Positions 26,473 to 35,538 of a stretch of 64,000 nucleotides of DNA are shown one piece after another (position 1 is the first letter of the stretch; the number at the start of each line of letters is the position of its first letter). The notes under the pieces were generated by a model. The model worked only from the letters and a program-made list of their open reading frames with translations, was not told the DNA's origin and made no database searches. The DNA is taken from NCBI GenBank assembly GCA_963925735.1, contig CAWUUH010000037.1, forward strand, positions 9,891 to 73,890, written 5' to 3'. This stretch comes from UBA4582 sp013204195. GTDB lineage: Bacteria; Pseudomonadota; Gammaproteobacteria; Pseudomonadales; Azotimanducaceae. The position numbers were made by a program, and so were the translations under genes.

Positions 26473-27789
26473 CTACCCTCGAACCCGAAACTCAGCCGAC
26501 CGCGCATGCGCCTCTAGACCCTCCTCGGCAGCAAGAATCGCCGCGTCACGGCTCAAACTCACGGCCCCTGCGGCGGAGCATCGAATCACAGAACTACGCA
26601 CCTGGAAGTCGTAGACGCCCAATGCTGATGCAAACCGGGCAGTACCACTGGTAGGCAACACATGACTCGGCCCAGCGCTATAATCACCAACGACCTCGGC
26701 ACTGTGGTTACCGATAAAAATAGCGCCTGCGTGCTGAATTCTGGGCAGAAACTCGTCGGCATCCCGCAAGGCAAGTTCAAGATGCTCTGGCGCGATTTTA
26801 TTGACGATAGCGGCAATTTCATCGTCATCCTGAGCCAGGATCAAGGCGCCACGATCACCAATCGAACGCCGGATAATCTCTTCGCGGACCATACCCGGCA
26901 GCCTCATTTCAATCAATTCGATGACTCGCTGGAGCAAGGCCTCATCCTTGGAAATCAATACCGCCTGCGCCAGTTCATCGTGCTCAGCCTGAGCAAACAT
27001 ATCCATCACCAGCCATTCAGGATCAACGCCGTTATCGGCGACAATGACTACCTCGGAGGGGCCAGCAATCATATCAATACCCACATCGCCAAAAACCAAC
27101 TCCTTCGCGGTCGCGACATAGATATTCCCTGGCCCGACAATTTTGTCGACCTTGGGGATAGACTCAGTACCATAGGCCAACGCGGCAATCGCTTGCGCAC
27201 CACCGACGGTAAACAAACGATCAACACCGCACAGAAAGGCCGCCGCGAGCAATAACTCACTGACTTGACCATCGGGCGTCGGAACAACCAGAATAACCTC
27301 ACGGACACCCGCTACTTTCGCCGGAATGACCGTCATAATCACCGAAGACGGGTAAGCGGCCTTACCACCCGGAACATATACACCTACGCGCGCCATCGCC
27401 CGAACGATCTGCCCAAGCTGATTGCCCTGGCTGTCTGTATAGCCCCAGTCTTGGTGCCCACCGCCCGCCCGCTTCTGCTCTTCGTGATAAAATCGGACAC
27501 GATCAATCGAAGCTTCTAGCGCTGTTCTAACCGAAGCATCGATAGCGCCCAACGCTGCCGCCATTCGTTCTCGGCTGACCTCAAGCTCCGCCGCCGAGGT
27601 GACTGCCAGACGATCCAGCTTGATGGTCAAAGCCAGCACGGCCGCATCACCCTCGCGCCGAACATCATCGACGATTTCTCGAACAATCGGGTAAACATTC
27701 TGATGGTTTTCCGACTGGATCTCGAGCAACGCATCCAATGCGTCAGAAAACCCAGGGTCAAGGGTATTGAGTTGTTTAATCAGTTTCAT
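26473..27789 (-). CDS. hisD: Histidinol dehydrogenase
   Basis: This zinc- and NAD-dependent enzyme carries out the last two oxidations of histidine synthesis. It is 438 residues with family motifs GKAAYPSSVIMTVIPAKVAG, GPGNIYVATAK, IAGPSEVVIVAD, AQAEHDE and the C-terminal GPSHVLPTSG. It follows hisG by 51 bases, an arrangement also found beside murA in Pseudomonas-type genomes. Confidence 0.97.
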   Translation of the reverse strand: MKLIKQLNTLDPGFSDALDALLEIQSENHQNVYPIVREIVDDVRREGDAAVLALTIKLDRLAVTSAAELEVSRERMAAALGAIDASVRTALEASIDRVRFYHEEQKRAGGGHQDWGYTDSQGNQLGQIVRAMARVGVYVPGGKAAYPSSVIMTVIPAKVAGVREVILVVPTPDGQVSELLLAAAFLCGVDRLFTVGGAQAIAALAYGTESIPKVDKIVGPGNIYVATAKELVFGDVGIDMIAGPSEVVIVADNGVDPEWLVMDMFAQAEHDELAQAVLISKDEALLQRVIELIEMRLPGMVREEIIRRSIGDRGALILAQDDDEIAAIVNKIAPEHLELALRDADEFLPRIQHAGAIFIGNHSAEVVGDYSAGPSHVLPTSGTARFASALGVYDFQVRSSVIRCSAAGAVSLSRDAAILAAEEGLEAHARSAEFRVRG

Positions 27790-27840
27790 AGGATATGTCT
27801 GCTGCGCCCAGCGGCCCGAAGACTCGCCAGGGTTTGTTAA

Positions 27841-28473
27841 TTAGCCAACGACGCCGCGCAATTGTTCAATTAACTGATGAATAATGGAATATTTCATTTT
27901 CATCGCCGTCTTGTTAACGATCAATCGCGTGCTCACATCAGTAATATGCTCCATCGCCACCAGACCATTCGCCTTTAGCGTATTGCCCGTTTCAACGATG
28001 TCGACGATTCGATGCGCAAGACCCGTCACAGGCGCCAATTCCATCGCGCCATAAAGTTTGATGATATCGACCTGAACGCCCTGTTCGGCATAATATTGCT
28101 TTGCCGTTTTGACAAATTTGGTCGCGATCCTCAATCGACCCGGAAGAGGCGGTTCGTCCTTCAACCCGGCCACCATGATACGGCAGCGACCCAATTTGAG
28201 ATCAAGGGGTTGATAATATCCCTGCTCACCATGCTCCAACAGGACATCTCTACCAGCCATTCCTAAATCAGCAATGCCGTGTTCCACGTAAGTGGCAACA
28301 TCAGAGCCCCGCAACAATAACAGCTCAACATTAGGGTTCTTCGTCGTGAACACCAACTTACGCGAAGTCAGCAGATCATCGTGAGGCTCTATACCGATCT
28401 GAGCGAGCAGCGCCAACTGCTGCCCAACAATACGGTCACCTTTGGTCACTGCAATAGTAATTCGATCCTGCAT
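27841..28473 (-). CDS. hisG: ATP phosphoribosyltransferase, short form HisG
   Basis: The first enzyme of histidine synthesis. At 210 residues it is the short, catalytic-only form that in other bacteria needs the HisS-like regulatory partner HisZ. Visible motifs are ITIAVTKGDRI at the N-terminus, GIADLGMAGRDVL and the PRPP loop DIVETGNTLKANGL. No hisZ is in the window. It lies 8 bases after murA. Confidence 0.95.
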   Translation of the reverse strand: MQDRITIAVTKGDRIVGQQLALLAQIGIEPHDDLLTSRKLVFTTKNPNVELLLLRGSDVATYVEHGIADLGMAGRDVLLEHGEQGYYQPLDLKLGRCRIMVAGLKDEPPLPGRLRIATKFVKTAKQYYAEQGVQVDIIKLYGAMELAPVTGLAHRIVDIVETGNTLKANGLVAMEHITDVSTRLIVNKTAMKMKYSIIHQLIEQLRGVVG

Positions 28474-28481
28474 GAGCCGCC

Positions 28482-29753
28482 CTATCGAGACTGAATTCTT
28501 TCGATGTCAGCACCCAACGTGCGAAGCTTTTCTTCGACTTGCTCATAGCCGCGATCGATATGATAAATACGATCAATCACCGTATCGCCTTCTGCGATCA
28601 AGCCGGCGATCACCAGACTGACAGAGGCACGCAAGTCGTTCGCCATGACCGGTGCAGCTTTCAGAGATTCAACGCCGGTGACGATGGCGATAGTGTTATT
28701 GCCCTCCAATCGAATATTCGCGCCCATACGATTCATTTCATGGACGTGCATGAAACGATTTTCAAAGATCGTTTCCTTGACGGTCGCAACACCTTCGGCA
28801 ATACAATTCATGGCCAGTATCTGCGCCTGCAAATCTGTTGGAAATGCGGGATAAGGTGCCGTCACCAGGCTCACAGCCTTCGGCCGCCGCCCCTTCATGT
28901 CGAGCAGCACCCAGTCCGGACCTACTTCAATATCCGCTCCCGCCTCGCGCAACTTGCTTAGCACTGCATCCAGGTGCGATGGGACAACATCTCGCATCTT
29001 GACCTTACCGCCGGTGGCCGCTGCAGCGATCAGATAAGTCGCCGCCTCAACGCGATCGGCAATCACCCGATGGTGGCAGCCATGCAGGGCTTTAACACCT
29101 TGAATCGTAATGGTGTCTGTACCCTGGCCCGTGACTTTCGCACCCATTGCATTCAAGAAATCCGCTAAATCGATAATTTCTGGCTCTCGGGCACAGTTTT
29201 CCAGCACCGTCGTACCTTCAGCCAAGGTCGCCGCCATGAGGATATGCTCGGTACCGCCAACGGTGCTGAAGTCGAACCTAAAATTCGCCCCCTTAAGCCG
29301 ACCATCCACAGAGGCTTTGACGTAACCTTCTTCCATCTCAATAGTTGCACCCAGCGCCTGCAACCCCCGCAAGTGCTGATCTACCGGCCTTGGACCGATG
29401 GCACAGCCACCAGGCAGCGATACTTCCGCACGCCCGTAATGGGCCAACATAGGACCCAACACCAAAAATGATGCCCGCATTTGTCGTACAAGATCATAAG
29501 GCGCAGTAAATCGCTTTATCGTATTGGCATGAATCTCGATGTTCATTTTCTCATCGACCACGACTTCAACACCGAGGGACACCAGCAGCTCAATCATGGT
29601 CGTAATATCACGCAGATGCGGGACATTACTGATGGTTACCGGCTCGTCCGCCAGCAACGACGACGCGAGCATCAGTACCGCTGAATTTTTGGCGCCCGAG
29701 GCTCGCAACTCACCCTCAAGGCGAGCACCGCCGCGTATTAATAACTTATCCAT
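28482..29753 (-). CDS. murA: UDP-N-acetylglucosamine 1-carboxyvinyltransferase MurA
   Basis: The first committed step of peptidoglycan precursor synthesis; 423 residues. K22-N23 (in GAKNSAVL) and the PEP-binding cysteine in LPGGCAIGPRP (about residue 117, the fosfomycin target) are intact. It follows the BolA-like gene by 8 bases and precedes hisG. Confidence 0.98.
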   Translation of the reverse strand: MDKLLIRGGARLEGELRASGAKNSAVLMLASSLLADEPVTISNVPHLRDITTMIELLVSLGVEVVVDEKMNIEIHANTIKRFTAPYDLVRQMRASFLVLGPMLAHYGRAEVSLPGGCAIGPRPVDQHLRGLQALGATIEMEEGYVKASVDGRLKGANFRFDFSTVGGTEHILMAATLAEGTTVLENCAREPEIIDLADFLNAMGAKVTGQGTDTITIQGVKALHGCHHRVIADRVEAATYLIAAAATGGKVKMRDVVPSHLDAVLSKLREAGADIEVGPDWVLLDMKGRRPKAVSLVTAPYPAFPTDLQAQILAMNCIAEGVATVKETIFENRFMHVHEMNRMGANIRLEGNNTIAIVTGVESLKAAPVMANDLRASVSLVIAGLIAEGDTVIDRIYHIDRGYEQVEEKLRTLGADIERIQSR

Positions 29754-29761
29754 TCAATCAC

Positions 29762-30001
29762 CTATGCTACGTTATTTCGTTCTGCCGGCGTCAGACAACG
29801 CATCGTGACAGCATGAATCTCTCCGGAACTGATTTTTTGATCGAGCAACTTATAGACCAGCTGCTGACGCTTCACCCGGCTCAGGCCAGAAAATTGCTCA
29901 GTCACCAGCACCAGACTGATTTTATTGCCTTCCGCCTGCAGCTCAATCTCGCTGTCGCGTAAACCAGCAATCAACAGCGTGCGAATTTCCTTTTCATTCA
30001 T
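29762..30001 (-). CDS. ibaG: BolA/IbaG family protein
   Basis: A 79-residue BolA-fold protein. The family segment LVTEQFSGLSRVKRQQLVYKLL and the C-terminal EIHAVTMRCLTPAE match the YrbA/IbaG branch, which is normally encoded between mlaB and murA. Such proteins bind monothiol glutaredoxins and Fe-S clusters. Position and length support IbaG rather than BolA itself. Confidence 0.9.
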   Translation of the reverse strand: MNEKEIRTLLIAGLRDSEIELQAEGNKISLVLVTEQFSGLSRVKRQQLVYKLLDQKISSGEIHAVTMRCLTPAERNNVA

Positions 30002-30103
30002 GTGATTTCATCTCATTGACTTGCGCGGCGATAATAGCACGAAGGTCTCGAAAACACTCCAGCGGTCGGCCCCACGCCTGAGCCTCGTTAACCAGCGCCC
30101 TAC

Positions 30104-30415
30104 TCAAGAATCGGCAAAAGCCAGAATTTCCTCGACATCGCAGGCTGCTGCGATTTCTAACAGCCGGCTTGAAGCATTGATAAATCGCACAACCCAGTGC
30201 CGCTGAACACAATGGCGCTGCCAGGCGATCAACAATGCGACGGCCGCCGACCCTTGAACCCGAGCGCCCGTCAAATCCACAAGCACCGGGCTTTGCAACT
30301 TGTTGATCAGGGCTATGCCCTCGTCTTTGAGACGAGCAACTGTATCAACATTCAAATCACCTTCGACCATCAAATGTTGATTGTCGCCGATACGCAGCAA
30401 ACTCAGCTCAGACAT
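30104..30415 (-). CDS. mlaB: STAS-domain protein MlaB
   Basis: The small cytosolic STAS subunit of the MlaFEDB phospholipid transporter, 103 residues. The STAS core VLVDLTGARVQGSAAVALLIAWQRHC carries the conserved Thr/Ser loop. Its start overlaps the end of mlaC by eight bases. A 102-base gap without a gene separates it from ibaG. Confidence 0.9.
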   Translation of the reverse strand: MSELSLLRIGDNQHLMVEGDLNVDTVARLKDEGIALINKLQSPVLVDLTGARVQGSAAVALLIAWQRHCVQRHWVVRFINASSRLLEIAAACDVEEILAFADS

Positions 30416-31013
30416 CTACGGACCAATTATTGATGACTTTATCAATATCGTTGCCGAACTTATCCATATAGGCCGCAAATTGTGAGCGAAACTGCAGTCC
30501 GATATTGATCCCTTCGATTGTCACGTTTCGCAACTTCCAATCGCTGCCGAGCAGGACCAGATTGTAATTAACCGCGTAAATCGCTCCTTCTTGTCCGTAA
30601 ATTTTCAAGTCAACAGAGGCACGGTCGGGCTCACTTTCCGCCGCGGTACTGTCCACAAACTCCACTCGCTGATTATCAAACTCCACCAGTGCCTTGGCAT
30701 AGGTGCGCACCAGTCCACGGCGAAAAACCGTTTCGAATCGAGTCTTTTGCGCATCGGTAGCGCGCCGATAGTATTTCGCCATGACCCCTTTGGAGAAACC
30801 ACTGAAGTCAACAAAAGGCCCCAGCGTGACATCAACTTCAGCAAAGAATTGATCTGGATCACCGACATATAACGGCTGAATTTGGACGAGTCTCGCCAGC
30901 AACTGATCCGTCGCTTCCTGAACCGCTTGCTGCGCAGGCTTGATGCTGGCCAGAGCACTAACGCCCAAAAACAAACAACAACACAGCAAACCTAGCTTAG
31001 TTAAATTTTTCAT
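30408..31013 (-). CDS. mlaC: Periplasmic phospholipid-binding protein MlaC
   Basis: A 201-residue protein with a signal peptide (about residues 1-22, LGLLCCCLFLGVSALA) and the MlaC/Ttg2D fold. It shuttles phospholipids between the outer-membrane MlaA complex and the inner-membrane MlaFEDB transporter. The segment FRRGLVRTYAKALVEFDNQRVEF is typical. Located between mlaD and mlaB. Confidence 0.95.
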   Translation of the reverse strand: MKNLTKLGLLCCCLFLGVSALASIKPAQQAVQEATDQLLARLVQIQPLYVGDPDQFFAEVDVTLGPFVDFSGFSKGVMAKYYRRATDAQKTRFETVFRRGLVRTYAKALVEFDNQRVEFVDSTAAESEPDRASVDLKIYGQEGAIYAVNYNLVLLGSDWKLRNVTIEGINIGLQFRSQFAAYMDKFGNDIDKVINNWSVDV

Positions 31014-31024
31014 GTCGATAACCT

Positions 31025-31477
31025 TTAAAACTGTTTCATTAAAAACTTGCCAATCATGTCCTCAAGGACAATCGATGATTGCGTATCGGTAATATAGGCG
31101 CCCTCTTTCAGATAGCTTTCATCAGCACCGATGGTTAATCCAATAAACTTCCCGCCCAGCAGCCCCTCAGTCAATATCGCCGCTGTTGAGTCGATACTGA
31201 GCTCGGCCACATCTGAATCAATTTCCATACGAACAAGAGCCGTGAAACTTTTTTGATCAAGGCTGATTTCGGCCACTTGCCCCACGATAACGCCTGCGAT
31301 ACTCACTTTGGCACGCACCACCAGACCGCTAACATTTTCAAATTTCGCAAAAACGTTATAGGTATTTGCCTCCGCACCCACATTGAAACCGCTGACTCGA
31401 ATCGCCAACACAGCTAAAGAAATCAGACCGGCGAGCATGAAGGCGCCAACCACTATTTCTATTGTTCTCATCTGCAT
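31025..31477 (-). CDS. mlaD: MCE-domain protein MlaD
   Basis: A 150-residue inner-membrane protein with one N-terminal membrane segment (about 7-27) and one MCE domain (about 38-115). It forms the hexameric periplasmic ring of the Mla transporter. Start at 31477 has AAGGG eight bases upstream; the next ATG is two codons later. Confidence 0.95.
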   Translation of the reverse strand: MQMRTIEIVVGAFMLAGLISLAVLAIRVSGFNVGAEANTYNVFAKFENVSGLVVRAKVSIAGVIVGQVAEISLDQKSFTALVRMEIDSDVAELSIDSTAAILTEGLLGGKFIGLTIGADESYLKEGAYITDTQSSIVLEDMIGKFLMKQF

Positions 31478-31501
31478 GACACTAACCCTTGAAAGATTTG
31501 T

Positions 31502-32278
31502 TTAAAAATTGAACATGACCAGCGTCAAGAAAAAATCCAACACTAATACCGCGACGGATGAATGCACGACAGTCCGCGTGGTTGCCCTGGAGATACCCTC
31601 TGAGGAAGGCTCTGCCTCATAGCCCTGGTAAACTGCAATCCAAGTGACAACCAAACCAAATACGACAGATTTTATAATCCCTTTGAGGACATGACTGTGA
31701 AAGTCCACACCATCCTGCATGGTTGACCAGAAAGCCCCCTCGTAAACACCCAGCCAATCCACACCAATCAGTGACGAGCCCCAAATACCGACGACACTGA
31801 ACATCAAGGCTAAAATCGGCATGGAAATAAATCCGGCCCAAAGCCGCGGCGCGACGATCCGTTGCAATGGATCAACACCGATCATTTCCATACTACTGAG
31901 CTGCTCCGTGGCTTTCATTAGTCCAATTTCTGCCGTCACTGCTGAGCCCGCTCGCCCCGCAAATAACAACCCAGAGACCACCGGGCCAATCTCCATCACC
32001 AACACCAACGCAACACCCAGTCCTAGCGCACTTTCCGAGCCATAGTTGACGAGTTGGTTATAGCCTTGCAATGCCAGCACCGCGCCGATGGAGAAGCCAG
32101 ACAATACCGTAATGACAACGGAAAGCACGCCTAACTGATAGATCTGGCGAAACACTAGGTGCGCATTGGCAAGACGCGGACGGCGCCAAATTGCCTGCCA
32201 CCAGATACTGCCGGCCCGGCCCAGCGCAGTGAGCAGGTCGATGCCATATTGCCCAAGATGACGGATATTCGCGAGCAT
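31502..32278 (-). CDS. mlaE: Phospholipid transport permease MlaE
   Basis: The membrane permease of MlaFEDB, 258 residues with five to six hydrophobic segments. Family motifs GRAGSAVTAEIGLMKATEQLSSMEMIGVDP and PRLWAGFISMPIL are intact. It starts three bases after mlaF. Confidence 0.96.
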   Translation of the reverse strand: MLANIRHLGQYGIDLLTALGRAGSIWWQAIWRRPRLANAHLVFRQIYQLGVLSVVITVLSGFSIGAVLALQGYNQLVNYGSESALGLGVALVLVMEIGPVVSGLLFAGRAGSAVTAEIGLMKATEQLSSMEMIGVDPLQRIVAPRLWAGFISMPILALMFSVVGIWGSSLIGVDWLGVYEGAFWSTMQDGVDFHSHVLKGIIKSVVFGLVVTWIAVYQGYEAEPSSEGISRATTRTVVHSSVAVLVLDFFLTLVMFNF

Positions 32279-32281
32279 GGC

Positions 32282-33127
32282 TTACCTGAATACTGAGTGA
32301 TTGGGGATGTCGCGATTCAGCAGCTGATCACGAAAGTCTGTGGCCGGGTAATGGAACGGTACCGGGCCATCCGGCAGTCCTTTGATAAATTGCTGAATGC
32401 GCGGTGAATCTTCCTTGAAGAGCTCCTGCGGCGCGCCAGACCCAATCACCTTGCCGTCTGAAATGACATAAATAAGATCCGCGATGCTCGCCGTTTCATG
32501 AATATCATGAGACACGATGATACTGGTCATACCAAAAACATGGTTCAGGGTTTTGATCAACTGAACAACCACACCTAGAGCAATGGGGTCCAGACCTGCA
32601 AAGGGTTCATCGTACATGATCAACCGCGGATCAAGGGCGATCGCTCGCGCTAATGCCACCCGACGATTCATGCCACCGGACAACTCGCCAGGAAATAACT
32701 CACTTGCACCCCGCAGGCCGACAGACTGAAGTTTAATCAGCACCAGATCCCGAATCATATCATCGGGCAGATCGGTATGAACTCGCAACGGAAAGGCCAC
32801 GTTATCAAACACCGACAAGTCGGTGAACAGCGCACCACTTTGGAACAACATGCCCATCGACTTGCGCACATCAAACAATTCTTTGCGAGACAATTGCGGA
32901 ATCCGCCGCCCATCAACCTCGACGATGCCGCGCTCCGGCCGCAACTGCCCACCGATAAGACGCAGCAGCGTAGTCTTTCCCGTGCCGCTCGGCCCCATAA
33001 TGCCGACGATCTTACCTCTCGGTACTTGCAGCGAAATCCCGTCAAAAATTCTGCGGCGGCCACGACTAAAGACCACATCACTGATAGTGATGTGGTCTTC
33101 GGTGGCGTTATTGACATCATTATTCAT
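32282..33127 (-). CDS. mlaF: Phospholipid transport ATP-binding protein MlaF
   Basis: The ABC ATPase of MlaFEDB, 281 residues. Walker A GPSGTGKTT (about 45-53), signature LSGGMNRRVALARA and Walker B LIMYDEPFAGLDP are present, with the switch histidine in VSHDIHE. First gene of mlaFEDCB. Its start faces lptC across 326 bases; in relatives kdsD-kdsC separate the two operons. Confidence 0.97.
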   Translation of the reverse strand: MNNDVNNATEDHITISDVVFSRGRRRIFDGISLQVPRGKIVGIMGPSGTGKTTLLRLIGGQLRPERGIVEVDGRRIPQLSRKELFDVRKSMGMLFQSGALFTDLSVFDNVAFPLRVHTDLPDDMIRDLVLIKLQSVGLRGASELFPGELSGGMNRRVALARAIALDPRLIMYDEPFAGLDPIALGVVVQLIKTLNHVFGMTSIIVSHDIHETASIADLIYVISDGKVIGSGAPQELFKEDSPRIQQFIKGLPDGPVPFHYPATDFRDQLLNRDIPNHSVFR

Positions 33128-33453
33128 TCTTGGGGAATCATCTGGATCAATTCTGGCGGCATCAGCCCCGGAACCGTTCTCCTTGGGGTGGCAAACATAT
33201 TAACAAAATTTGGCTGGCGACATAACTCTTAGCATGTCGACTTTTGATTTTTCGCATGACACAGGCAAAAGGATTGCCTTGATACTGACTCAAGCAACAT
33301 CTACAGTCCACAAAGCGTTGTATCGCTGACTCGAACCCGAGAGATATTCCCTTTTCAATTACCAGTGCACACTACTGACTAACACCTTAATACACTCAAA
33401 ATGATACCGAGAATGCTTCTTACAACGATTGAAACCCGTAAGAATCAGCCTTA
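33128..33453. other. Divergent mlaF-lptC intergenic region
   Basis: These 326 bases hold no gene. Promoters for both the mla operon (minus) and the lpt/rpoN operon (plus) are expected here, but I see no hexamer pair close to consensus. No remnant of kdsD or kdsC (for example a DxDGVLTDG motif) can be read in any frame. Confidence 0.6.
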
Positions 33454-34080
33454 ATGATCAATCAACCTAAGCTATTCATTATGTATACAACTCGAAATAT
33501 CCTCTTATTCATACTCGCGGGCCTGTTCGCAGTAGCAACCAATTGGCTTCTCGACCAAGAAGATTCGGCAGACAACGAGCCCACCATTGGGCGAAATGAC
33601 CCAGACCTTTACATGCTGAATGCTAAAATCACTCAGTTCGCGACCAGCGGAGGCCGCCAGCATGAAATTATAGCCAGCCGCCTGACCCACTTTCCGCTGA
33701 CCGACATGACTGCGCTCATTTCACCAGAAGTTAAATTATTCGCGCGCAACACCACGAACCCTTGGAAAATCACAGCAGATAATGGCCGCCTGTTGCCTGA
33801 ATCTCAGCTTCGAGATGAAATCGTCGAACTTTGGGATAATGTGTCTGCAGAAAAATCAGCCAGTCCGGGGGAATTCATTAAGATCAAAACAGCCAGCTTG
33901 ACCATTTACCCCGGTCAGGACTTCGCCGAAACCGACCAAATGGTCACTATCGACGGCGTCGGCGGCCGAACCAGCGCAGCCGGCATGCAGGCTTACCTTA
34001 ACGAGGGGCGTTTCCTGTTCGTATCCGACAAGACCCATAAGGTCATCACAACGTTGCTACCCGCCGCCAAAGTGCGCTGA
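33454..34080 (+). CDS. lptC: LPS export protein LptC
   Basis: A bitopic inner-membrane protein that receives LPS from LptB2FG and passes it to LptA. It is 208 residues from 33454, or 199 from the ATG at 33481, which begins just before the membrane segment (ILLFILAGLFAVATNWLL). The periplasmic beta-jellyroll shows MLNAKITQFATSGGRQHEIIASRLTHFP-type strands. First gene of the lptC-lptA-lptB-rpoN run. Confidence 0.9.
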   Translation: MINQPKLFIMYTTRNILLFILAGLFAVATNWLLDQEDSADNEPTIGRNDPDLYMLNAKITQFATSGGRQHEIIASRLTHFPLTDMTALISPEVKLFARNTTNPWKITADNGRLLPESQLRDEIVELWDNVSAEKSASPGEFIKIKTASLTIYPGQDFAETDQMVTIDGVGGRTSAAGMQAYLNEGRFLFVSDKTHKVITTLLPAAKVR

Positions 34081-34201
34081 GGATTAAATCATCAGCGTCA
34101 TTCGCATCGACACACTCAGCAACGATCCGATATAGGTCACCGATAAATTGATTTTCAACGTTCATAATCTATAGAGACTGCGCGTCCCCGACTGGGTTAG
34201 A

Positions 34202-34711
34202 ATGATTGGCGTGAAAAACCTAACCTTACTTTTACTGACCCTTTGCAGCAGCCAAGCGCTGGCGTTGAATACTGACAGCGAGCAGCCGATCCAAATCAGC
34301 GCGGATGCGGGTACCGTCAACGAAGTGGCGGGCATTTCTACCTATTCGGGCAACGTCGCTATCGACCAGGGCAGTATGCATATCGCAGCCGATGAGGTCG
34401 AAGTTGTCATTATCGACAAGCGAGTGGTGAAAATTATCGCTCGCGCGCTGCCCAATTCGGAAAAATTGGCGCGCTACGAGCACTTACCTGATAATGCCGA
34501 AAAACCCGTCGTCGCTGAAGCCAAGTTGATCACCTACTTGGCCTCAGAAGAACGCTTGAACCTAAGCGGTCAAGCTCGACTTGAACAAATACAGGGCAGC
34601 TTCTCCGGTGACTTACTGCTCTACGATGTCAACCGCGGTATTGTTGATATAAAAAGTGGTGACCATGAAGGTGATCGAATTAAGATGACCATTAGTCCAC
34701 AGCGCCAATAA
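34202..34711 (+). CDS. lptA: LPS transport periplasmic protein LptA
   Basis: The periplasmic bridge protein of LPS export, 169 residues with a signal peptide ending at SQALA (about residue 22). The start QPIQISADAGTVNEVAGISTYSGNV matches the first jellyroll strands of the family. It is 8 bases ahead of lptB and 121 bases after lptC. Confidence 0.94.
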   Translation: MIGVKNLTLLLLTLCSSQALALNTDSEQPIQISADAGTVNEVAGISTYSGNVAIDQGSMHIAADEVEVVIIDKRVVKIIARALPNSEKLARYEHLPDNAEKPVVAEAKLITYLASEERLNLSGQARLEQIQGSFSGDLLLYDVNRGIVDIKSGDHEGDRIKMTISPQRQ

Positions 34712-34719
34712 GCCTGCCC

Positions 34720-35445
34720 ATGCATGTTCTTCAAGCCAATAATCTTGCCAAAAGCTACCGCGGTAAACCAGCGGTCGTAGATGTCTCTCTTTCGGTTCAA
34801 AGCGGTCAGGTCGTCGGTTTACTAGGCCCCAATGGTGCCGGTAAAACCACCTGCTTCTATATGATCGTCGGCTCCGTCAGTGGCGACGCTGGGAAAATCC
34901 AGTTTGATGACATCGACATCACCGCCATGCCCATGCACGAACGCGCCAGAACAGGCCTTGGCTATCTGCCACAAGAAGCCTCTGTCTTTCGAAAGCTCAC
35001 AGTCGCAGATAATATCTTGGCGATTCTGGAAACTCGCAAAGACCTAGACTACAGCCAACGCGCTGAGCGCCTTGAGTCATTGCTTGCAGAGTTCCATATA
35101 AGCCATATTCGCGACAGCCTCGGCATGTCACTGTCTGGCGGCGAACGGCGGCGGGTCGAGATCGCTCGAGCGCTGACCACAGAACCGGCTTTTATATTAC
35201 TCGACGAGCCGTTCGCAGGGGTCGACCCCATATCAGTCAAAGATATTAAAAGCATCATCCAGCAATTGTCAGCCCGGGGCATCGGCGTACTCATCACCGA
35301 TCACAACGTCAGAGAGACCCTGGATATTTGCGAAAAAGCCTATATTGTCAATCAAGGCCGGATTATCGCTGAAGGACCAACCCAAACAATTTTAGAGGAC
35401 GAACAGGTGAGACAGGTTTACCTTGGCAATGATTTCCGCATGTAG
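34720..35445 (+). CDS. lptB: LPS export ATP-binding protein LptB
   Basis: The ABC ATPase that powers LPS extraction by LptFG; 241 residues. Walker A GPNGAGKTT, signature LSGGERRRVEIARAL, Walker B ILLDEPFAGVDP and switch histidine in ITDHNVRETLD are intact. It precedes rpoN by 93 bases. Confidence 0.98.
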   Translation: MHVLQANNLAKSYRGKPAVVDVSLSVQSGQVVGLLGPNGAGKTTCFYMIVGSVSGDAGKIQFDDIDITAMPMHERARTGLGYLPQEASVFRKLTVADNILAILETRKDLDYSQRAERLESLLAEFHISHIRDSLGMSLSGGERRRVEIARALTTEPAFILLDEPFAGVDPISVKDIKSIIQQLSARGIGVLITDHNVRETLDICEKAYIVNQGRIIAEGPTQTILEDEQVRQVYLGNDFRM

Positions 35446-35538
35446 GGCCCCAAAAGCCCTTTCAGGATAATATTTGACTCACATAATCAACGAATTAACA
35501 AGTTTCACTTCACTCGAGAGCATGAGTATTATCAACCT

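Noticed and set aside
33128..33453. Possible remnant of kdsD or kdsC
   Set aside because: No frame shows their active-site motifs or even short similarity, so I call it empty rather than a pseudogene.
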